From: Litoditis marina
Lineage: Eukaryota > Nematoda > Chromadorea > Rhabditida > Rhabditidae
Assembly (NCBI GenBank): GCA_964036275.1
Contig: OZ038434.1
Coordinates: 16,915,879 to 16,979,878 of the forward strand
Direction: 5' to 3'
Length of the DNA stretch: 64,000 nt
Shown: positions 1 to 12,360 of the stretch, one piece after another
How positions within the stretch are numbered: position 1 is the first letter of the stretch
Layout of the letters: each line of letters begins with the position of its first letter
Translations under genes and position numbers: made by a program
The notes under the pieces: model-generated
What the model saw: only the letters and a program-made list of their open reading frames with translations
The model's database searches: none
Told to the model about the DNA's origin: nothing

Positions 1-191
1 GGTCACTGCAGTATTGTAAACAGAAAAAAAGGTGAAGGGTAAACGTCAAAAGTCGACATTCAACAATCATCCACCATGATCGTAAACTGGGGGTAATAAG
101 TTCGGCAGTTTTTTAAAAAAAATCGCAAAATTGTAAAATTAAGTATACTCATGTTCTTTTTGGTTCTATTATATTACCCATGCACATTCAG
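1..191. other. left edge, intron of first lbp gene
   Basis: No coding exon can be supported here. The stretch ends in a TTCAG acceptor at 187-191 feeding the first visible lbp exon. In the neighbouring copy the signal-peptide exon lies about 100 bp before this acceptor. No equivalent is found here, so that exon is presumably left of the window or lost. Confidence 0.6.
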
Positions 192-2648
192 ATGACGGAA
201 GCCCAGAAGACGATTCCTGAGAAGTTTTTCGGTCGTTTTGTTCTGGAAAAGAGCGAGAATTTTGATGAGTACTTGGCCTCCAAAGGTATGTAGTTTGTGG
301 TGTAATCAAATGCTGATGAACTTGGTGTAATGCTAAACTAATTACAAAGTCGCCTCAAAAATTTGACATCTTATTTTGGCTGTTTTTGAGCCAATATGTG
401 ACAAAGAATGAAGATATAAGCTAGAAATGAACCGAGTTAGCTATGTAAGCAACCTATTTCAGCTTGTAACTGTCCACTTTTAGACTTGTGGTGTGGTCAA
501 GCTTTTTCCGCTAGTTACGTGGGTAAATAGATTGTTACGTGAACTGATTTAAGCTATTTCCAGGCTTGTAATTTTCAGCCTTGTGGACGTTCGTCGTTCA
601 TTTTATTCTATAATACTATTTGTTTGCAGGTGTCGGATGGTTTTTCAGAAAAATGATCCAGTTTGCCAGTATAACCAAGATAATAGGAAGAGCGGAAGAG
701 GAGGGAAGGTTGGTTATTCTGCACATTCGAACAATTGAAAATCGCTGAAAATGAGGGTATTTTACTAGCTGAGGGAGTGAACAAGTCTTCGTTATGCTTT
801 AGTTTCGCCGTACTCCCCAATGAGCAAATTTTGGCTCAAAGCAAGGCGATCAAACTACAGACCTCTCTGGAAAATGTCACATACTTGCTCCGGAGAACGA
901 AGGTCCTTCCATTCTTTAAAGAAGGACGATTATATAGACCAATCCCAACCCTTCAGTCCTGTAAACTGCAATACATTTTTCAATTGCAGTTCAAAGGATC
1001 GTTGACACGGGATTGGTCCCATAAACGTCCTGCTTTAAGGCACCTTGGAGTTGTTGTTACTTTGTTTCAATGTGGTTTTTGTTCACAGCTATGTGATGGA
1101 GAGTCTGCTCCCGATAAAGACCATCATTCACCACGGATGGCGATTGGGAGAGACGTTCCAGGATGAGGGAATGGATGGAAATATACACAATGTGGGTCTT
1201 CAAACTTGTAAACTATCATAGTTGCTTGATATTATTTTAACTTGTAACTTAACTTACCTTATAACTTATAACTTGTATATTATTGCTTGCGTTGGCGAGA
1301 ATAATATATATATTCAAATACTAATGTTCAACCCTCTCCGATACAACATCGTACAAAAAGTGAACTGTGAACAATTTAAATTTGATGGCAATTTTTTCTC
1401 TATTCTTCTTCTCTCTCTCTGATGAGCGAGTGCCACATTCTTTGAATGTAGATAAATAAATAAATAAATAAATAAATAAAATAGTCTACTCATTCGTACT
1501 AATACTCCTACAGTACATAAGTAAAATTTCGTACGAGCATTTTTGATACAAGCTACATCCTGGTCAAAATTATGATAGAAAAACTCTGTACTAGCTAAGA
1601 ATCGAATGTGCAAACTATTTACTTTCTTGTTAACCTTCACGTAATTAGCATGGATTGAAAGTTTTGTAATCATACGGTACTAGTCTCAGTAGAAATGGAA
1701 AATACAACATATTACGGGATCAGACTACAAACACAGACTATAACAATTCTCATGAGACTGACCCGTGGTAAATCCGCTACCAAGTCTTGCGGTAACGAAC
1801 TCCGGACTAAGTACCCCCTAAGTCCCATATTCTAAAAACAAAACTTCTTCATTTTTAACAAAGTATGAGGAAATATATGCATTTAGGTTTAATTTTCTTA
1901 GTTTTCATTTTTTCACTATAGATTCAATTCTATCCGCTCCCCCTCTAACAACAATGATAGTACCCCAGGTTCTGTCTGAGGCGGATCTGAGCGAAACGTA
2001 CACTACACGGCCCGCTATGTTCTCAGCGAAATCTATAATCATCTTTCCTTATTCCAGATTACCTTCGATATGGTTGGGGACGAGCTGACCGAAACCCATG
2101 TTAGATTGAACGATCCCAAAGACAAGGGAGAGATGTATCGCTATTCCATTGACGACAACGACAAACTAGTTCTGGTGAGTGAAGGAACTAATGTGGACTT
2201 AGGTATTTCATTTTGTAGAGTCTCACGAATTTGCCGTGGTTTTGATCTGTGACCAAATGTTCTTTGTAGTTTGGACCAGAAAGCATCAAACTACGCACAC
2301 AGTGGGCTGGGCAAGATACACCGTGTAGGGTGTAGACCAACTTCATAAAGAGCAGGCCTTTTAAAGAGTATTTATGTTTCACATTTTATGATAAAATTGA
2401 AAAATTAACAAGTAAAATTATTATTATTAATTATTCTACTAAATATGAATAACTGGTGTTCTATAACAGGCAGTTGTTATGCTCACGGATGTTACTTAGA
2501 AACTGTGAGACACTAAACAACCCTCTCAGAATATTCTACAAAAATACTTTTTTTCCACACATAATACAACTCTTTCTCATTTCAGAAGCTGCAAAACAAG
2601 GATGTCATTTGCCGTCGTTGGCTCAAGCGGGAACCGCGTGAAAATTAG
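192..2648 (+). CDS. lbp: fatty-acid/retinoid-binding lipocalin-type LBP, copy A (5' partial)
   Basis: Intracellular-lipid-binding-protein (FABP) family member of the nematode secreted type resembling Ascaris As-p18. It would carry fatty acids in extracellular fluid. Exons 192-285, 630-708, 1089-1191, 2058-2174 and 2586-2648 all have GT/AG ends and join in one open frame of 151 residues plus stop, starting MTEAQKTIPEKFFGRF and ending KREPREN. Landmarks are GVGWFFRKM in the second visible exon and ITFDMVGDELTETHVRL in the fourth. The signal-peptide exon seen in copy B is missing from the visible sequence, so the gene is 5' partial. The exon at 1089-1191 is far more diverged from copy B (SLLPIKTIIHH against NLTSKKNIKNY) than the other exons, yet stays in frame. 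The usual FABP C-terminal R-x-Y carboxylate motif reads R-R-W. It may be functional or decaying; no stop or frameshift is seen. Confidence 0.85.
1453..1481. repeat. (TAAA)n microsatellite
   Basis: About seven tandem TAAA units in the intron between the third and fourth visible exons of lbp copy A. Confidence 0.9.
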
Positions 2649-3415
2649 TCATTCGTCAATCTTTGATCTCTGTACTTTGAATGATGTATTATATGAAATG
2701 AATGGTGCCGATCTTCCACTTTTTTTTTTGATTATATTTCTAAATTTTTAAAAATTTGTTATTGTGTGTTAGTGTCCCGAGTGTTTACCTTCAGGTGCTT
2801 ATCTTATCATTAACACCTAACAACCATATCGGAGCACTGAATTTATACTGAAAGGTATCAGCTTCATCATTATTCTTCGTATCGTAAACGTGCAATTCGA
2901 AAATACCAATACATATCATGTCTACATGTCGCGCCCCAACTGACCTCATTTGCGCCAATGCGAAAGTGTTTTTTGTTGCGGCAAATTTGAATTTTTACAT
3001 CCTATAGACTCAACTTTTTAATTTCTCCCCTTTAATATTTAGTTAATAATTACCTTGCCGTTCGTGAACTACTGTCCATTCACTTTTGTTCGCTTCTTTC
3101 TCATTGGCATTTCAAATGAAGATCGATTTCGTTTACGTCTTCTCTCATTTCTATAGTTTTTTTTGCCATATACTGCCTTATTTTACCACCACACTTATTA
3201 ATTTACCTTTCTAAGTTACCTTTCTCTTCACCTGAATACATTTATTTGAATGTCATCTCTGTTACCTAGGTATGGGTGTTCGTGCTATCTTCTGTGTTAC
3301 ATCCATCACAAATTCATGAAGTAGTCGCGAGCAGTTGCTTCTAATTGATAGATATCTAGATTAGATAGACCTCTCGCTAGCACTTGCTCGAACCTCATTC
3401 ATCCATTGATTAGCC
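2649..3415. other. intergenic, lbp copy A to copy B
   Basis: AT-rich spacer holding the 3' UTR of copy A and the presumed promoter of copy B. No perfect AATAAA was found close to the copy A stop, and no ORF or repeat is convincing. Confidence 0.5.
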
Positions 3416-5729
3416 ATGAATCTTGTAGGCGCTCTTCTGGTTCTTGTATTAGTGGTTGTCCAGGTTCGTTTATTTTTATAGAAAAAAGTTGAATCGCTAA
3501 GTAGAGTTTGTTCCTTTGAAATGTTCTATTCAGTTGTATCATATTTAGCTTGCAATTTCAGATGACGGAAGCGCAGAAAACGATTCCGGAGAAGTTTTTC
3601 GGTCGTTTTGTTCTGGAAAAGAGCGAGAACTTCGATGAATTCCTGGCTTCCAAAGGTATGTGTTTGTATGGATATGGATTATTATTGGTTTTGAAGCATT
3701 CATGTTTCGGCCTATTCCTGGATAAGGTTGTATCAATAAACACCATCATGTGGACCAGCATACCTAATCTATCAACTTTATTAAATCAAGCACTGGGAAT
3801 AGGTGGTTGAGCTAAGGCCAATTCTACAACTAACCCGGTTTTTAGGTAACCTAACCCTTTTTTGGAAACCTTTTTTTCAGGTTACTTGAGTAAGTAACCT
3901 CTAAGTAATCTTAAACCAAAATCGGGTTACCATCAACAATAACAGTAAAAACAAGTTTTCAAGTCAAATTTGAGGGTAAACTGTTTTTGGTTTTAGGTTA
4001 CTTTCAGGTTACCACCGAAGTAACCTAAAAAAGGGTTAGGTTACCTAAAAAACGGGTAAGATATAGAATTCACCTTGAGCTAACCCTCTTCCAATGGGAA
4101 AATGAGTTACTTGTGGGAGAAATCTCGCATAACGATATAGAATCTCGAATAACGATATGAGTGAACTAGTAAACTCAAGAATTAATACTCCCCCCCCCCC
4201 TTTATTTTGCTTGACGTGACTCCAGTTGTTCATAGATGTTGCTATCGTTTAATTCATATAACTTATTACTACTTTTCGCAGGTGTCGGATGGTTTGTCAG
4301 AAAAATGATCCAGTTTGCCAGTGTGACCAAGGTGATAGGAAAGGCTGAAGAAGAAGGAAGGTTGGTCGCTCGGCGTATTTGGAGTATATTTATTTTATCT
4401 TGCTTGTCCATTCATAACCTAGGTTAAAAAACTATAGGTAATAGAACCAACGATCACTGTTTTTCGAAGCTCCCTTTAAACTTGTTGAATCTGATTAAAT
4501 TCATGAGTGTACATTCTTATTCATACTAGCTCAAGTTTTCGCTAGGCTTCATAAATTTCATTCGTTTCAATAATGTGAAACCCATTGATTGATTCAGGGA
4601 CGGACGGGGCAAGGAACTGTTGATCTAATTAAGTTCAAACGTGTGAAATTCGATATAATAATAACCCTATACCTGAAATTCGATATAATAATAAACCTAT
4701 ATGTGTTGCAGATATGTGATGGAGAATCTGACCTCGAAGAAGAACATCAAAAACTACGGATGGCAATTGGGAAAGACGTTCGAGGATGAGGGAATGGATG
4801 GAAATAGACATAATGTGGGTTTTTTTTTTCTGTTAAACAAAATATTATCGTATTAATTTATTATTGGAAGCATTATTCAATTCTGAATCGTTCGTTTCGG
4901 TTTCTCATTGTTACGTACCTGTGATTTTCAGTACTCCACGAATAGGAACCCGTTTTCAGTGAGTCTAACATGGTTTGACGTGATTTTAGCTTGAAAACGG
5001 GTTTCTGAAAGCATAGTCGATTTTTACTGGTTCGATTGCGTTAACGAATCTTAAGTAATGTGTTTGTGTATTGCTGACTTATTCCAGATTACCTTCGATA
5101 TGGTTGGGGATGAGCTGACCGAAACCCATGTTAGATTGAACGATCCCGAAGACAAAGGAGAGACGTATCATTATTCCATTGACGATAACGACAAATTAGT
5201 CCTGGTAAGCGATTCGCGAAGATTTGTGATAGATATTGCTTCTATTCGCGAATGATTCAACTAACTGTCAGTGCCAGCAAGGATTCACTTCACTTCCGCT
5301 CACAATCGGTTGAAAATGGTTTGTCTCAGAACCAGGAGTGAGAATATAATACTCACAGAGCTGTTAATGAGACGGAGAGACAGTTTATGTAATATTTAAC
5401 GGCTAATTCTATGAATGAACGTGGTTTCGAGAAATCAGTTTGCATTTTCAAGCGGTTCAAAAACACGTTGTAAGAGAAATACGCGAGTAACAAGTGGTTA
5501 CTGGTTCAAGTAACCAGAAACCCTGGCGCTGGTTGTACAATCTGGTTTAATAAGAACCCGGCTAAATAAAGAACAAAAGAACCCGCTTAGTTTTACTTCA
5601 TGGTGCTCAATAACAGGAATGTGCCAGAATCAACTACGAATTTTTTTATTACAATTTCCATTCCAGAAGCTTCAAAACAAGGATATCCTATGCCGTCGTT
5701 GGTTCAAGCGGGAACCAAAGAAGAACTAG
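3416..5729 (+). CDS. lbp: secreted fatty-acid-binding protein LBP, copy B
   Basis: Complete six-exon gene: 3416-3463, 3562-3655, 4282-4360, 4712-4814, 5088-5204, 5667-5729, giving 167 residues. Exon 1 encodes only a hydrophobic leader, MNLVGALLVLVLVVVQ, so the product is probably exported. The mature part matches the As-p18/LBP family: KTIPEKFFGRF, ENFDEFLASKGVGWFVRK, NLTSKKN, TETHVRL. The C-terminus is RRWFKREPKKN, so the canonical FABP R-x-Y fatty-acid carboxylate site has Trp in place of Tyr. Exon phases are identical to copy A, and exon sequences are much closer than introns, as expected for tandem duplication with coding constraint. It belongs to the group holding C. elegans lbp-1/2/3, probably lbp-3-like; the exact orthologue is not assigned. 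Confidence 0.92.
3807..4083. mobile_element. foldback MITE with 9-bp TSD (copy 1)
   Basis: Element 3816-4074 begins GGCCAATTCTA and ends TAGAATTCACC (imperfect inverted termini). Its interior is rich in GGTTACC/GGTAACC blocks that pair with each other. It is flanked on both sides by the identical nonamer TTGAGCTAA (3807-3815 and 4075-4083). A 9-bp duplication suggests a Mutator-like transposase source. It lies in intron 2 of lbp copy B. Confidence 0.85.
4190..4200. repeat. poly-C tract (11 C)
   Basis: Uninterrupted run of 11 C in lbp copy B intron 2, 81 bp before exon 3. Confidence 0.9.
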
Positions 5730-6562
5730 TCAGTGTTTAATCTTTGATCTATGTACTTTTATTGTTGTATGATATAAAATGAATGGTGCCTTTCTATTCG
5801 TGCTTAGCGCTTGTCTCAAATCTTACATACCTTTTTCGGTACTAACAAAAAAATTAAATTCTGAACAATTATCCGTTGCAAAATTAAATTCTAAAAAATT
5901 ATCCGTTGAGGTTGAGAGGTGGAAACGGAAGGAACAGAGGTAGGGAATAACTTAAAATGGAAAAGCTACAAATTATGAGTAATTTCATTGATTTCAAATA
6001 CTTTCTCCACACATTCGAGATCTAGTGATGTAAGAAGTTCGGTGAACTTACATTGATTTTATGATCTGTAAGTTCACGCTTTCAGAAAACCGTCTAACAT
6101 TACCGAATATCCTATCCTCCAACAGTTTTTCTATTTGCAAATGTCTTTCGCCCAGATTCTCTGTTTTTGTAGTTTGATCATGGTTTGGTTCGGGCGTTTT
6201 TAGATATTTAGAAGCTGTACTAGGCTTTTCAGTCATACTTTTTTTTCTTTTTTCCACAGGTGAGAGTTACTTAGATAAATAAGCAACTCATTCTGAGCTT
6301 TCGCAAGAACGTATAAAGACACTTTCATTCATTTCAAATAACCAGTCTGTCTTATCATCCTATCTCCCGTCTGCCCGTGGCATGCCCCTAATTGGCGCCA
6401 TTCGCGCACCATGCCCCTCGGTATTGCCAATAGGCAATTCACGCGACACATGTTGCTAATTCCGTGCTATTCTGCCCCTTTACACCCTGTCGAGTGGGCG
6501 TGGCCTATTTGTCAGGGGTCGCAGTCCCATCTCCCCTCCCTCACTTGTATTCGTGTACCAAC
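5730..6562. other. intergenic, lbp copy B to third lbp gene
   Basis: Holds a short tandem duplication around 5850-5907 (an AAATTAAATTCT...TTATCCGTTG unit twice). A GC-richer block at about 6360-6540 directly before the next start codon is a likely core promoter/5' UTR. No gene seen. Confidence 0.5.
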
Positions 6563-9500
6563 ATGAACACACTGTCCCTCCTCTCTCTGCTGGTCTGCGT
6601 CGCTGTCGCTCAGGCCGCTAAGGTGAGCTACGGCAATTGAATAGCCATTGGAAGTAAGCATTCTAATGATGTATCGTGCACTATGTCATTGCACGTTTCA
6701 GAGTTCTGCTGTGTTGAACATGTTTCACGTGACTGTGCAATTGACTAACATTATAATGGTTCTTGTCGTTTCTACGTCGACTTCTTCATAGTGCTGTAGG
6801 GACCTAATAGATGTTTTACAAGGTGATTCGTTTCACAAAATGTTCTACTATTGTGTGTTCTATTTCTGCTGTGTCATATTAACCGGACTCTGAGATTTTG
6901 ATGTGAAGGCAATGACAGCAGTTGGTTGGGATAGATCTTCTCATCTTGTGTCCGAATCATTATCAATGGAACCTCTTCAAGTACTTCTATTCAATATATT
7001 TTCAGACGTTGCCCGAGAAGTTCTATGGTAATTTCGATTTGGACCACTCCGAGAATTTCGACGAATACCTGACAGCTAAAGGTATGTCACTGTCTTGCTT
7101 ATTGCCAGCCGGTGCTCACTTTTGACCTCAAACCTCTCCTCAAAAAACGTTTTTACTACCTTGAAACTAGGAAAGTATTTTTTTCCAAAACTAGAAGTGT
7201 TCTCTATTTGACAACTCTTTATAATTCTGATTTCTACCCTTTTTTAATGTTTTGAGCTGTTCGTCCGTTTTGTTGTTTTTAAAAATCAAATTGTACAGTA
7301 CTCTAGAACTACAACTTCAATCGTATTTGTCTCGTATTCTCTATTTCTGACCAATTGTACCATCTAACATTAGCTGCCCCCAATGGTACACAACTAATCA
7401 CAATCACAAGTTGTTGATGCAACAGTGAACAACTGTTCCCAAGCACCAAAGTCACGCTCTGCTTGTCTGCACGGCTGAGTCATGTCTGAAAAAACAAAAG
7501 CATCTTAAGTATATCTGAAATACAAAATTATCAAATCATAACCGCAGCGTTAAAGGGGGACAGAATAGAAAGCTAGTTTAGGTGATTGTACGTGAACACC
7601 ACTCTGCGCACGGCAACACCGGCAAAAAATGTGAGCCGTATGCAAATAAGGCTCGTTAGTTTGAATTAAGAATTCTATATATCGGGTTATCTTGAGAAGC
7701 CCTTTCATAATAATTTTCCTTTCAGCCCCCCCCCCCCCCCCTTTAAAGTGACGTGTAATCTCAAATTATTCGAAAAGTGTTACTATTATCAATTATCTAT
7801 TGCTAATTTCTTTTTACTCTCACGTGCTCAGGTTGCACGTGTCTACCAGTACTTTCACCTGTGTCTATACTTACTCCTATTTCATATGTGTGTTTTCTAG
7901 GTTATGGTTGGTTCACAAGAAAGTTGGTTACTTTTCCCACTTTCAAGAAGGAGTTCAAGAAGGGCGCCAACGGAAAGTTCGACTACGCTAATCTGACATC
8001 GAAGAAGGACGTTCACTACAAGGTACCGATTTTCGAGTAACGTTCAGGTACCTGAATTTTTGACGCTATATGTTCAGTTCCATTCGGCTTCTCTCTTTTT
8101 CGCTCCGAGAGCTGTCTAATGCCATTTTACATGCAAAGAAGTTCAGAGCTGCTTAGAAATTTTGTAATAGTACGTGAGACAGAAACCAGGTATATTCTGG
8201 GAATGGGACAGCTATATGAGGCTGAGCCAAGTAGAAAACTATGCTATACATTGACATTCGTGTAGTGAGAACTGATATAAATTTTGATTTTTCACGTTTA
8301 ACGGGACTATTCCAATTGGTTTTCGTGAAACCACTCGATCTGTAACTTTTTTGTGTTTCAATTTCGTGTTTTAGGATATCGAGCTTGGCAAAGAGTTCAC
8401 TGGGGAAGGTCTGGACAGCACCAAGCACAAGGTACATCTCATGTCTCAATTGTAGTTTGGTGGGCCAATTCTATATGTAACCGGGTTTTTTGGTAACCTA
8501 ACCGGTTTTTGGTAACCCTTTTTTTCAGGTTACCTCACAGCTAACCGGTAGGTAACCTAAAACTTGAATCCGGTTACCAAACAAACTAACGGTAAGAACC
8601 ACATTTTACGTTAGAAAAACAGGTAACCAGTTTTTCATTTTCGGTTACCGACCCGTTACCTACTGGGGTAACCCGAAAAATAGGTTACCAAAAAAGGGTT
8701 AGGTTACCTAAAAAACCGGTTAGATATAGAATTCACCAGTTTGGTGCACCTATACTTGTATTTTGTCTAAAATGAACAGGGACCAAACTACAAACACATA
8801 ATCAGTCTTTTAGGTACAGTTGTTGTTTTATCTAGATACGTACTACAATAAGTTTGGGCACTTTGTAGCATTAAATACTTTTTGTTTTAGCACTCTGGAA
8901 GTGAAGTAGTTTATCCATCGCGTCTTTCAGGCTATGTTTATTTGACAATGTTTTGCGCTAATTGTTTATAGAACTTTTTCTTCATATCAACACATGAACA
9001 TTGTTTATGAAGCAAAATTCACTAAACAATCGAAAAGGATGAATGGGAAAGCATTCCGGAAAAATGAAGTTCCATGCTATCCATGGTTCCTAGTCACTTG
9101 GATTTCACGTTTCTTTTTCCGTTTTAGTTTTACGTGAATCCACGTGTCTATACGTGTACTTTGATATATTTGATATACTTCAGGTGACTTTTGACGTGAC
9201 TGATGATGTTCTGTTCGAGAAACACGTTCCCCTTGAGGGCGGAGAGGCCAAGGACGAGATCTATCAGTACTCCTTCACCACCAAGGACGGACAGGAGTTC
9301 CTTCTCGTGGTCAGTTTGGGAGGGGTGACCACATAGAATGTAGTCTTATCAGCATGGTCGAATCTCACCTGTTGTTTCTGAGTTTCAGCTGTTGTTTCTG
9401 CACCCATAAATCCCAAATGATTGCTCAAAACAGTTTGAGATCTAACAAACACAGTAGAATCTGTCTGATCTTCCTAAACCGGCTGTATCTAAATCCATTG

Positions 9501-10081
9501 TCATTCAAATTTTGATGTGTGGATGCGTTAGGAAACTGTTACAATTTGACTCTCAGGAAAATATCCATATTATTCCGGCCCCTTATTTTAAAATCATTTA
9601 AATGACGGTGAATAGTTACCAACCAGGAAGTTCTAGTTAAATTATTTGTTTTGTATCGCCCTATCATATATCTTAATGAGTGGTTACGTATTGCACTAAA
9701 TAAATCACTGAGAACGTTTGTCCTATTATTCATTACTATTCCGAGCGCAGTAAACGAGTTATTTCGTAGTTGTTTGAAACCGCAATTAACCTATGCGGGG
9801 TAGACAACCTAATCAACGTAGGATTTCACAACCACTTTGTAATGTTCGAGAACTTCTGACAAATTTAATAATTTTGTCTATACTAAAATTAGCTTCAAAA
9901 TGATATTAAGCGACCAGAAATAGTTCCTGCTACGTGGTGAATTTCTTAGTCATAAGAATAGGATTGTTTAACTGTATACTTTAAAATAGGACATAATAAA
10001 AATATAAAAAATAAGATACTTCCTTTCCAGACCATGCAAGCCGGTGATGTTACTGGAAAACGTTTCTACAAACGCGTCTAA
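6563..10081 (+). CDS. lbp: secreted fatty-acid-binding protein, lbp-1/lbp-2 type
   Basis: Complete six-exon gene: 6563-6622, 7006-7081, 7901-8022, 8375-8431, 9184-9309, 10031-10081, giving 163 residues. Exon 1 is a textbook signal peptide ending in VAQAAK, with likely cleavage after AQA. The FABP body shows TLPEKFYGNFDL, ENFDEYLTAKGYGWFTRK, NLTSKKDVHYK, FEKHVPLEGGE and the C-terminal GKRFYKRV. The last holds the conserved R-x-Y that binds the ligand carboxylate, unlike the two upstream copies. Family knowledge: these proteins shuttle fatty acids in pseudocoelomic or egg fluid. Third member of the tandem + strand array but clearly older, with different exon lengths. An AATAAA lies 26 nt after the stop. 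Assignment to lbp-1 versus lbp-2 is not attempted. Confidence 0.93.
6632..6755. mobile_element. CACGTG-type MITE, copy 1 (degenerate left end)
   Basis: Matches six other copies in the window: AATGA...TCGTGCACT, TCATTGCACGTTT, GTTCTGCTGTGTT, TTTCACGTGACTGTGCAATT. It sits just inside lbp intron 1, starting within about 10 bp of the splice donor. Confidence 0.75.
7726..7741. repeat. poly-C tract (16 C)
   Basis: Uninterrupted C run in intron 2 of the third lbp gene. Confidence 0.9.
8454..8746. mobile_element. foldback MITE with 9-bp TSD (copy 2)
   Basis: Element 8463-8737 has the same GGCCAATTCTA...TAGAATTCACC ends and GGTTACC-rich palindromic body as the copy at 3816. It is flanked by a perfect 9-bp duplication AGTTTGGTG (8454-8462 and 8738-8746). 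It lies in intron 4 of the third lbp gene. Confidence 0.87.
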
Positions 10082-10106
10082 ATTATGCTGTATATTATTT
10101 TATGTG

Positions 10107-10112
10107 AATAAA
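10107..10112 (+). terminator. poly(A) signal of third lbp gene
   Basis: Perfect AATAAA shortly after the TAA stop at 10079-10081, the normal spacing for a short worm 3' UTR. Confidence 0.75.
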
Positions 10113-10559
10113 TGATTGTCACTCTAGTCTCTTGTTTGTCAACCTTTAAAACTTCGAATTTGCTAATGTAACTGTGAAACCTTTCGCTGGTAAATCTCAC
10201 TCCTCCCAACTGGAAAAAATATAAATTATGATAAAAACATATTAAAGTTATAGGAAGTCTGGTATTATTATAAATATCATCTATTTCGATACATTTATAC
10301 AACCCGGAAAAAGTTGGGGAAAACAGAAAAAAATCTCTCCGTGCCATATTTTTAAAGTTCGTAGTCGACAAACATTGTGACACATGTAGAAAACTACCCA
10401 CTCGCTACGAACATTTCGAATCCTGAAGGTTCTGAGCACAAAAACAAAGTATTTCAAGACAAAATAATTAATATTTCCAAGAAACCAAGCTATACTTCCT
10501 TTTGACTCATGTTAAAGTATGTTATACAGTGATAAATCAATCCACCCATTCACAACCTC

Positions 10560-10683
10560 TATACGGTTAGTCAGTTGCACAGTCACGTGAAACATTTTAA
10601 ACACAGCAGAACTCAGAAACGTGCAATGATATTAGTGCACGATGCCTCATTAGAACGCTAACTTAACGTGACTACTAGTATAC
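10560..10683. mobile_element. CACGTG-type MITE, copy 2 (inverted)
   Basis: Reverse-orientation copy: AGTCACGTGAAACATTTT, CAGCAGAACTCAGAAACGTG, GTGCACGATGCCTCATTAG, then the terminal GTATAC-like block. Confidence 0.85.
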
Positions 10684-11191
10684 AGAGCACATTTTCCACC
10701 GAAAATCTATACGGTGTTCATTGTCCCATTCTGTGGATGTTGTCCTGTGTGTGTAGATCTAGATATATCCCGTTGGTAAAAATTCGTGATAGAATTCGTG
10801 TCAAACTACAGCGAAAATTTGGTCTCTCTTGAACATAATAAAGATTTTTTGAGCATAATTTTCTACTTCACAGCAATACTTTTGGAGAACTTGTCTTCGT
10901 GTAAAAAAATTTAGGTCGAAAGTTCAAATTTCATTACCTCGCTGTAAAGGGTTACATGTGGTGTTGAAAGGGCTCACACTATACAATCCCTATGTAAATT
11001 TAGATTTCGCTTTGTTCTTACTTTTCAAGTTCCCTTTTGATATATAGGTCTTTTCACCCATCGGTAATTACTTACAGTAGAATAGTCCACTTTCAATGAA
11101 AAGTGCGGTCTCTCAAAAGTATACGGTGTTTACTGTGGCCTGTGTTTTCCGCTGTGTTTCCAAAATCTTAAGGTTGATGTGGTGAACGCAG

Positions 11192-11245
11192 TTCTTTGTC
11201 AATGCAGTTCACGGGTTCAATTCCCCTCTGAGATATCTACTTTAT
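11192..11245 (+). repeat. tRNA-like sequence with B box
   Basis: Contains GGGTTCAATTCCCC, close to the pol III B-box consensus GGTTCRANTCC, preceded by a poor A-box-like region. The cloverleaf does not close, so this is a tRNA fossil or tRNA-derived repeat, not a tRNA gene. Confidence 0.4.
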
Positions 11246-11456
11246 GAATATTTCATTCTTTTGCTCCCAAACTTGTCCCCAAACCACATTTCTTGCGACT
11301 ATTCTCATGAGAACCTCATTTACTTCGCTTTTTCCAGCCCATATCTGTGTTTCTTCAGTCCACTTTCCCAATAAGTGCGTGTGAAGCTATTACTTCTTTT
11401 GCATTCAGACCGAGTAATCATTGGTTTATTATCGGTTTGCAACTGGCAACAACGGA

Positions 11457-11624
11457 GTACGTATACTAGAGGATTCCGGCACCTTCATCCCATTCTGCGT
11501 CTCTCGCTCTGCCTCACTAATTCTCGTCTCTTACATTCCGGCGGGATGACAGAGCAGAGAAATAGCCTATGTTTGAGGAGACGCAGGATGGGATAAAGCT
11601 GCCGGAATCCTCTAGCATACGTAC
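11457..11624. mobile_element. inverted-repeat element, GACGCAGGATGGGAT family, copy 1
   Basis: 168-bp element whose ends are near-perfect inverted repeats of over 40 bp: GTACGTATACTAGAGGATTC at the left, and its reverse complement with few changes at the right. A related full copy is at 54431-54599. Confidence 0.8.
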
Positions 11625-12266
11625 ACTGGTGATTTAGGATGAATTCTTCCAAAGAGTCGGCAGTTCCTACTATTCTGGTAGTTCTAGGAGAAACAAGCGA
11701 AAACATTCATATCCTTCAGCTGTGCTTTTGTAGTTTGACGTCCGTAAATTTGAGTGTTTAGTTCGAATATTATGTGGCTGGCTAAGTATTAGGCGAACTA
11801 CTACAGCGAAAATGATAATATTGGACCAGTCAAACTCGTTTATTTTTCACTCTACATTCTCGATAGAATACTTGATGTTCCAAAGTATCCCAAACACCGT
11901 TTTGGCATTAGATTTTTCTTCCGTGTACGTTTCTCACACTCACGTCATACGTTTCGCAAGTACAATTTAGGCACAAACTAAAACGACCCGATGAAACAGT
12001 TCACATTCGTTATTTGTTCCTATAGAGTATTCTTGAATATGCCGAAGATCAGTTCTCCACCCAACATCTCTTCAAACAAAACGTATCTCTCTGCTCTCAC
12101 TTCCCATGAGAGTGTCCCTCAACAGTGTGAAGTTCGAGAATAATAGGTTTATTCCACATAAAAACCCCAACATTTATTTGATAAATATCCACGGGGTTAC
12201 CTTGGAACCCCAAAGGGACGCGGTTAGAATGCTATCAAGGTGCTGGTATGTTCTTGCATACAAGCT

Positions 12267-12267
12267 C

Positions 12268-12310
<43 letters not shown>

Positions 12311-12360
12311 CAACAAAAAGAGAGAGAGAGACAAGGAGAGAAAGACAGAAGAGAGAGAGT
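12267..12360. repeat. (GA)n microsatellite
   Basis: Imperfect GA/GAGA tract with AAC and AAAG interruptions. The long frames across it are low-complexity artefacts. Confidence 0.9.

Noticed and set aside
192..2648. lbp copy A as a pseudogene
   Set aside because: One frame across exon 4 gives unrelated residues and suggested a break, but the phase set by the preceding exon keeps all five visible exons open. Only exon 1 is missing, and it may lie off the window.
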